Shown here: positions 1 to 5,660 of the stretch, piece by piece
Position numbering within the stretch: the stretch's first letter is position 1
Layout of the letters: each line of letters opens with the position of its first letter
DNA from: Acidimicrobiaceae bacterium
Lineage (GTDB): Bacteria; Actinomycetota; Acidimicrobiia; Acidimicrobiales; Palsa-688
Direction: 5' to 3'
Assembly (NCBI GenBank): GCA_030838025.1
Contig: JAUTXM010000331.1
Coordinates: 1-34,637 of the forward strand
DNA length: 34,637 nucleotides
The notes under the pieces: generated by a model
Told to the model about the DNA's origin: nothing
Seen by the model: only the letters and a program-made list of their open reading frames with translations
Databases searched by the model: none
Translations under genes and position numbers: made by a program

Positions 1-201
1 CAGCACGGCGGCGACCACCGCCACGCTCACCAGGACCGACAGCACCTGCCGCCGGCGGATGACGATCTGCACGCTCGGCGCGCCGAGTCCAGCGCTCCCA
101 GCGCTCCCGGCGCTCCCGGCGGTCGTAGTGGTCGCGCCGAGTCCGGCGCTCCCGGCGGTCGCAGTCCCCTCAGCGGTCGCAGCGGTCCCAGCGGTCAACA
201 T
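1..201 (-). CDS. Partial CDS (5' part only, runs off left edge): putative membrane or secreted protein with Gly/Ser/Ala-rich N-terminus followed by a hydrophobic segment
   Basis: Minus-strand reading from ATG (CAT at 199-201): MLTAGTAATAEGTATAGSAGLGATTTTAGSAGSAGSAGLGAPSVQIVIRRRQVLSVLVSVAVVAAVL; no stop to the window edge; strong GGGAGGAGG Shine-Dalgarno immediately upstream. Not in the ORF track because it is open at the edge. Confidence 0.6.
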   Translation of the reverse strand, partial: MLTAGTAATAEGTATAGSAGLGATTTTAGSAGSAGSAGLGAPSVQIVIRRRQVLSVLVSVAVVAAVL

Positions 202-335
202 ACCGGCCTCCTCCCTCCCCGCCGCCACCACCCTTCGCGGCCTCGGGGATCCCAGGTGGACCGAGACCGTAACACTGTCTCAGGGCCGTGACCAGCCGCG
301 ATGCGCCGCGGAGCAATCGTGCCGGGAGTGCAAGT

Positions 336-1592
336 ATGGAGGTGATGGCGCTGACCCGGTTGATCCACCACGTCCAACGCGTCGCACTGGGCGCGCGAAC
401 GACCTTCGCGGACGGCGAGCTCGTGGTTTCGACCGACGAGGCCGAGGGCATCATGGCCCACCCGGCGCTCGCCTCGGTGCGGCTCACCTGGGTCTCACCC
501 GGCGAATCGGCGCGGATCGTCAAGGTCCTCGACGCCGTCGAACCCCGTACCAAGGGCCCGGGTGGCGCCGGGATCTTTCCCGGCTTCGTCGGGCCTGCCC
601 GGACCCAAGGCGAAGGTGAGACCCACGTACTGCGCGGGGCGGCGGTGGTGGCGGCCGGTTTCCTGCCGAGGGCCCAGGAGGCACTGGTCGACCTGAGCGG
701 CCCCGCCGCCGCGCTGTCGCCGCTGGGCGCGACCCACAACTTGGTCGTCGAGTTCACCCCGGCGCCCGATGCCGGCTGGGAACACGTCGACGCCGCCCTC
801 CGCGCGGGTTCGCTGCGGCTGGCGGCTCGGCTGGCGGAAGCGGCGCTCGACGCCGAACCCGACGAGATCGAGGAACTCCCGTCGCCGTCGCCCATCCGTG
901 GCGACCGGCCTCGCATCGGCGCCGTCACCAACCTGCAGACCCAGGGCTTGTTCAAGGACGTCTTTGTCTACGGACGCAGTTTCGGCTCGTCGCTGCCCAC
1001 CCTGCTCGACCCCGGCGAGCTCGACGACGGCGCCGTGGTGAGTGGCCAGTTCGGCCATCCGGCCCTGAAGAACCCGACGTACATGCACCAGAACCACCCG
1101 GTCGTCAACGAGCTGCGCCGCCGCCACGGCCATGACCTCGACTTCGCGGGCCTGGTGATCTGCCCGGAACCGGTCAACCAGGCCGCCAAAGAACTGGTCT
1201 CGGCCTTCGCCGCCAAGGTGTGCGCCGCCGCGGGGTTCGACGCCGCCCTGGTCACCAAGGAGGGGGGCGGCAACGCCGACGCCGACATGGCCCTCAAGAT
1301 GGACGCGCTGGCCGACCTCGGGATCGAGGCGGTCGGGCTCTATGCCGAGATGGCCGGGATCGACGGCACCGGCCCATCCATCGTCGTGGCACCGGAGAAG
1401 GCAACCGCCATGGTCAGCACTGGCAACTACGACCACCGGCTGCAACTCCCCACGATGGACAGAGCACTCGGGGGCGACGAGTTCGCGCTGGTGCACGCTC
1501 CGGCCACATCGGCATTCGAGGTCCCCACGGCGGTGGTGTACTGCGCCCTCAGCCCGCTGGGCTGGGGACGGGTGACCGCCCGGGCCGGTTGA
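336..1592 (+). CDS. Glycine/sarcosine/betaine reductase component B alpha-like subunit (GrdE/GrdG/GrdI family), divergent
   Basis: Motifs of the GrdE family: DDGAVVSG..KNPTYMHQNHPVVNELRRRHG, ALVTKEGGGNADADMALKMDALADLGIEAVG, STGNYDHRLQLPTMDRALGG. Start taken at ATG 336 (GGGAG upstream); 288 and 345 are alternatives. Confidence 0.85.
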   Translation: MEVMALTRLIHHVQRVALGARTTFADGELVVSTDEAEGIMAHPALASVRLTWVSPGESARIVKVLDAVEPRTKGPGGAGIFPGFVGPARTQGEGETHVLRGAAVVAAGFLPRAQEALVDLSGPAAALSPLGATHNLVVEFTPAPDAGWEHVDAALRAGSLRLAARLAEAALDAEPDEIEELPSPSPIRGDRPRIGAVTNLQTQGLFKDVFVYGRSFGSSLPTLLDPGELDDGAVVSGQFGHPALKNPTYMHQNHPVVNELRRRHGHDLDFAGLVICPEPVNQAAKELVSAFAAKVCAAAGFDAALVTKEGGGNADADMALKMDALADLGIEAVGLYAEMAGIDGTGPSIVVAPEKATAMVSTGNYDHRLQLPTMDRALGGDEFALVHAPATSAFEVPTAVVYCALSPLGWGRVTARAG

Positions 1593-1605
1593 GTACCGTC
1601 TGACT

Positions 1606-2952
1606 GTGGCGAACATCGTCCATTACATCAACCAGTTCTTCGCCGGCGTCGGGGGCGAGGACTCGGCCGGCTCCGGACCCACCCTCGTCATGGGACCGGT
1701 CGGCCCGGGACGCCGGCTGGCGGAACTGCTCGGTCCCGAGCACGAGATCGTGGCGACGGTGTGGTGCGGCGACGATGTCGCGTCGGGCATCGTCCCCGCA
1801 ATCATCGACCTGATCCGGTCCGTGGACGTGGACGGCGGTGTGGGCAGTGACGTGGACGGCGGTGTGGGCGGCGGTGTGGATCTGGTCGCGGCCGGGCCCG
1901 CCTTCACCAGCGGCCGCTACGGCCTGGCGTGTGCCCGGGTGGCCGCCGCGGCTCACGACGCGGGCTGGCTGGCCGTGGCCTCCATGCACGAGGACAACCC
2001 GGGACTGGACGAGGCGGGCGCCACCCCGGTCGTCGCCAGCGGCGAGGTGGCCCGCCGCATGGCGCCATCGCTCGACCGCCTCGCCGGCGCCGTAACAAAG
2101 CTTCTCCGCCACGAACCCCTGACCGCGGCCGACGGCCGCATCGGCAAGCTGGCCCGACTGACGGTCATGGCCGACGCCCGCGCGGCCGAACGGGCTGTCG
2201 ACCTGGCGCTGGTTCGTCTCGCCGGCGACCACACGGCCACCGAGATCCCGCTGCCCCGGTTCGACCAGGTGACGCCCGCGGCACCGGTGGAGGACCTGAC
2301 GACCGCGATGGTCGCCCTGGTGACCGAGGGCGGATTGGTCCCCGACGACAATCCCGGCGCCCTCGAGTCGGCCCGGGCCACCCGGTGGTTGCGTTACCCG
2401 ATCGGAAACCTCGACGCCCTGATGGCGGGGGAGTGGCGGTCGATCCACGGTGGGTTCTCCACCGCGTATGCCAACGACGATCCCCACCGCATCCTGCCGC
2501 TCGACGTCGGGCGCCAGCTAGTGGCCGACGGCGCCGTCGGTTCCCTGTTCGCCGAGTACTTCGTGACGACCGGCAACGGCACCTCGGTGGCCAACGCCCG
2601 CCGTTTCGGCATCGAATGGGCCGCCGACCTCCGCCACTCCGGGGCCCGGGCCGCCATCCTCACGGCCACGTGAGGAACGGGCACGCGTTGCGGGGCAACG
2701 CTGGCGAAGGAACTGGAGCGGGCGGGTATCCCGACCGTGCTGCTGTGCAACCTGATCTCGATCGCCGAGCGGGTCGGGGCACCACGCATCGTGCCCACGC
2801 GTGGTATTCCGTACCCGACGGGCGACCCGTCCCTCACTCCCGAGGCCGAGAAGGCGTGGCGTCGCCGCCTGCTCGATCGGGCCCTGGAGGCGCTGGCGAC
2901 GACCGTCCATCAACCCACCGTGTTCGAAGTGCCCGAGGAGGCCCGTGCCTGA
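1606..2952 (+). CDS. Glycine/sarcosine/betaine reductase selenoprotein B-like (GrdB/GrdF/GrdH family), selenocysteine at in-frame UGA 2671-2673
   Basis: GTG start; N-term ANIVHYINQFFAGVGGE is typical of GrdB. The frame reads ...AAILTAT-U-GTGTRCGATLAKELERAGIPTVLLCNLISIAERVGAPRIVPTRGIPYPTGDPSL... through TGA 2671-2673 to TGA 2950-2952. The track's 1606-2673 and 2737-2952 ORFs are the two halves in the same frame. Confidence 0.9.
2671..2673 (+). other. Selenocysteine-encoding in-frame UGA codon (GrdB-like)
   Basis: Family-conserved Sec position (T-U-GT.TRCGAT); the downstream 92 codons in the same frame keep GrdB C-terminal homology. Confidence 0.9.
2685..2701 (+). promoter_or_regulatory. Candidate bacterial SECIS hairpin downstream of the GrdB-like UGA
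   Basis: GCGTTGC-GGG-GCAACGC, perfect 7-bp stem (or 6 bp with a 5-nt loop CGGGG); loop about 21 nt after the UGA, within the spacing expected for bacterial SECIS elements. Confidence 0.65.
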
Positions 2953-4360
2953 TGTCGTGATTTCGGCCGCTGCCCAGGTGCTGGCCCATGTTCCGTTGCT
3001 GGCTCGCCACGGATCCAAGCCCCGTCGTGAGCTGCCCAAGGACCCGAACGTGGCGGCGGCGTTCGCAGCCGCGCTGCGCCCCTTTTCCCAGGCCCTGGCC
3101 TATCCGGCCAACCAGGCCTACATCAACGCCCTTCACCCACGCGACCTTCCGGCCCGGCCGTGGAGCGACCTTGCCGGGGCGACGCGCTGGAGCCGCGCAG
3201 GCGAGATCATGCCCGAGGAGGAGTTCCTGGGGTTGCTGGCGGCAATGGACGACTTCGACCTGCTGACCCTGTCGAGCGACGCCGCGGCCCAGGCGGCGGC
3301 GGCGCTGGCCCGCCACCCGCTGGCCAAGCGCCTCGACCTCGAGCGCGTCGAGCGGGCCCAAGGTGATGTGCACGCCGTGGCCTCCGAAGCGGGCGCCCTC
3401 GACGTGATTGCCGACCGCGCCGCCTTCCGGTGCGGCCAGGTTGGTGACGAGGCGCTGTCGGCGCACGTGCTGATCGACAACCTGGCGGCCAAGGCGACCG
3501 CGACGCTGGCCCTGTTGCATCTCCTGGAGAGCAGCGGGATCGACCCGGCGTCGGTGGACTACGTGCTGGGTTGCGGTGAGGAGGCCATCGGGGACCGTTA
3601 CCAGCGTGGCGGGGGCAACATGGCCAAGGCGGTGGCCGAGGCGGCAGGCCTCAGCGAGGCGTCGGGGGCGGACATCAAGAACTTCTGTGCCGCGCCCGTG
3701 CCCGCCCTCGTCATCGCCGCCAGCCTGGTCTCCTCCGGAGTGTTCCGGCGGGTGGCGGTGGTCGGCGGTGGGTGCATGGCGAAGCTGGGGATGAAGTTCC
3801 AGGGTCACCTCAAGGCGGGAATGCCGATCCTGGAGGACGTGCTCGGCGGCGCCGCCGCCCTGGTGCAGGCCGACGACGGCGTCTCGCCCCGAATTCGCCT
3901 CGACGGGGTAGGTCGCCACAAGGTGTCGGCGGGCGGTTCCAACCCCCAGGTCATGGAGGCGCTGGCGGGTGTGCCGCGCACCCGCCTCGGCCTGGCCATG
4001 ACCGACGTCGACGACTACGCCACCGAGTTGCACAACCCCGAGGTCACCGAGCCCCAGGGCTCGGGCAACGTTCCCGAGCGCAACTACCGGACCATCGCCG
4101 CCCTGGCGGCCCGCAAGGGCGACATCGCCAAGGACCAGATCCCGGCGTTCGTGGCCGAGCGCGGGATGCCCGGTTTCAGCCCCACGCAGGGCCACCTGGC
4201 GTCGTCGCTGTGTTACCTCCCCCACGCCGTGGACCGCCTAACGACGGGCGGGGCGAATAGAGTGATGCTCATCGCCAAGGGAAGCTTGTTCCTTGGGCGG
4301 GTGTGCCAGTTGTCCGATGGAATGAGCGTCCTGCTCGAAAGGAACGGCCGCCTTCAGTGA
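2945..4360 (+). CDS. grdC: Glycine reductase complex component C subunit beta (GrdC)
   Basis: GTG start at 2945 with GAGGAGG upstream, overlapping the GrdB-like end by 8 bp. Motifs IKNFCAAPVPALVIAASLVSSGVF, KLGMKFQGHLKAGMPILEDVLGG, DDYATELHNPEVTEPQGSGNVPERNYR, MPGFSPTQGHLASS, LFLGRVCQLSDGMSVLLE. Confidence 0.88.
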   Translation: MPDVVISAAAQVLAHVPLLARHGSKPRRELPKDPNVAAAFAAALRPFSQALAYPANQAYINALHPRDLPARPWSDLAGATRWSRAGEIMPEEEFLGLLAAMDDFDLLTLSSDAAAQAAAALARHPLAKRLDLERVERAQGDVHAVASEAGALDVIADRAAFRCGQVGDEALSAHVLIDNLAAKATATLALLHLLESSGIDPASVDYVLGCGEEAIGDRYQRGGGNMAKAVAEAAGLSEASGADIKNFCAAPVPALVIAASLVSSGVFRRVAVVGGGCMAKLGMKFQGHLKAGMPILEDVLGGAAALVQADDGVSPRIRLDGVGRHKVSAGGSNPQVMEALAGVPRTRLGLAMTDVDDYATELHNPEVTEPQGSGNVPERNYRTIAALAARKGDIAKDQIPAFVAERGMPGFSPTQGHLASSLCYLPHAVDRLTTGGANRVMLIAKGSLFLGRVCQLSDGMSVLLERNGRLQ

Positions 4361-4370
4361 GAAGAGCGTC

Positions 4371-4721
4371 ATGAGCGACACAGAAGGCGCCACCGCCGTC
4401 GTCGAGGCGACCCGGGACAACTTCAAGGATCTGGTGGCCGAGGGCACGGTGCTGGTCGACGTCTGGGGCCCCGACTGCCGCCCCTGCCTGGCGCTGAACC
4501 CCCATGTCACGACCCTGGCCGAGAAGTACGCTGGCCGGGTCAAGGTCGTCAAGCTCGAGGCGCCCAAGGCCCGGCGGTTGTGCATGGAACTCAGCATCAT
4601 GGGCATGCCCGCCTTCCTCTTGTTCCGTGACGGCAAAGAGGTGGCCCGCCTGGCCGACCCGGCGCTCACGCCATTGCGACTCAACCAATGGGTCGACGAA
4701 CAAGCGAAGGGGGTGAGTTGA
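4371..4721 (+). CDS. Thioredoxin-family protein with WGPDCRPC active site, Grd-associated
   Basis: Thioredoxin fold sequence: VLVDVWGPDCRPCLALNPHVTTLAEKYAGRVKVVKLEAPKARRLCMELSIMGMPAFLLFRDGKEV; lies between grdC and grdA. Confidence 0.85.
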   Translation: MSDTEGATAVVEATRDNFKDLVAEGTVLVDVWGPDCRPCLALNPHVTTLAEKYAGRVKVVKLEAPKARRLCMELSIMGMPAFLLFRDGKEVARLADPALTPLRLNQWVDEQAKGVS

Positions 4722-5179
4722 GACCCGTGCTCAAGGACCGGTTGGTGATCGCCCTTGGTGAGCGCGACGGCATCTCGGGGCTGGCCATTGCGGCCTGCGC
4801 CACCGCTGCGGGGGCCCAGGTGGCCTTCGTAGCCACCGAGTGCTTCGTCTGAACTGCGTCTGGAGCCATGGACCTGCAGAGCCAGGAGGCAATCTTCCGG
4901 CTCGCCCAAGCCAACGACCCCAAGTCGCTGCTCGTACTGCTCGGCGCTCCTGACCCGGAGGCGGCCGAGATCTCAGCCGAGACGGTGATCCTGGGGGACC
5001 CGGCCTACGCAGGCGCCCTGGCTGGGGCCCAGTTGGGCCTCGACGTGTACCACGTGCTGGACGACGACGTGAAGGCCGACGTGCCCGACGACGTCTGGGA
5101 GGAGCAGATCGGCCTCATGGCCGATGTGCTCGACGCCGACGCCCTGTCGGCGGCGGTGCGCTCGATGCACCAGACCTGA
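4718..5179 (+). CDS. grdA: Glycine/sarcosine/betaine reductase complex selenoprotein A (GrdA), selenocysteine at in-frame UGA 4850-4852
   Basis: LVIALGERDGISGLAIAACATAAGAQVAFVATECFV-U-TASGAMDLQSQEAIFRLAQANDPKSLLVLLGAPDPEAAEISAETVILGDPAYAGALAGAQLGLDVYHVLDDDVKADVPDDVWEEQIG. The ECFVUTA(A/S)GAMD Sec motif is the hallmark of GrdA. TTG start at 4718 (after AAGGGGG, overlapping the Trx stop) or GTG at 4727. The ORF track shows only the post-UGA part (4868-5179). Confidence 0.92.
4850..4852 (+). other. Selenocysteine-encoding in-frame UGA codon (GrdA)
   Basis: GAG TGC TTC GTC TGA ACT GCG TCT GGA GCC ATG GAC = ECFV-U-TASGAMD, the CxxU redox motif of GrdA. Confidence 0.92.
4854..4879 (+). promoter_or_regulatory. 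Candidate SECIS hairpin of grdA
   Basis: CTGCGTC ... GAC-ct-GCAG: a 4 bp + 3 bp stem with a 2-nt bulge and 10-nt apical loop right after the UGA. Weaker than the GrdB-like hairpin. Confidence 0.4.
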
Positions 5180-5183
5180 GCTC

Positions 5184-5570
5184 ATGCGGTGGCTGGTCGA
5201 CGGCATGAACGTCATCGGTTCGCGCCCCGACGGGTGGTGGCGCGACCGGGCGGGGGCGGCTCGGCGGTTGACGGCCCGGCTGCAGGAACTGGCGGCCGAC
5301 AGTGGCGATGAGATCGCGGTGGCATTCGAAGGGGGAAAAGTCCCCGATCTCCCGCCGGGGCGCCATGGGGGGGTCGAGGTCCTCTACGCCCGGAGGAATG
5401 GCCCGAACGCGGCGGACGACCGCATCGTCGAGGAAGTGGGGGCCGACGCCGACCCCGGGACGCTCACCGTCGTCACGTCGGACCGCGACCTGGTGCGGCG
5501 GGTCCAGGAACTGGGGGCGTCGGTCGTCGGCCCAGGTGAGCTCCTGCGCCGGATGCGACCGGCAAAATAA
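5184..5570 (+). CDS. YacP-like NYN domain protein (putative ribonuclease)
   Basis: MRWLVDGMNVIGSRPDGWWRDRAGAARRLTARLQEL...FEGGKVPDLPPGRHGGVEVLYARRNGPNAADDRIVEEV...LTVVTSDRDLVRRVQELGASVVGPGELL; starts 4 nt after the grdA stop. Confidence 0.8.
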   Translation: MRWLVDGMNVIGSRPDGWWRDRAGAARRLTARLQELAADSGDEIAVAFEGGKVPDLPPGRHGGVEVLYARRNGPNAADDRIVEEVGADADPGTLTVVTSDRDLVRRVQELGASVVGPGELLRRMRPAK

Positions 5571-5660
5571 AACCGGAAAATCCCGCCTGCCCTCCTACAG
5601 ATCTGGGGAGACTGCGCCGAAGCCTCACCGTCGGGGTGTCTCTAGATAGGTGGTGCAATT

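Noticed and set aside
59-619. 186-aa plus-strand ORF (and 170..955 minus ORF) at the left edge
   Set aside because: Low-complexity or unrecognisable translations that are shadows of the GrdE-like gene and the reverse-strand partial CDS, typical of high-GC antisense ORFs.
2674-2736. GrdB-like gene being a pseudogene or two separate ORFs
   Set aside because: The TGA lies exactly at the family's Sec position, the frame is intact on both sides, and a SECIS-like hairpin follows.
5600-5660. c-di-GMP-I or c-di-AMP riboswitch upstream of the subtilase
   Set aside because: Only partial resemblance (GCCGAAGCC, short hairpin); key conserved segments of both riboswitch classes are not visible by eye. 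Kept only as a low-interest structured-leader note.
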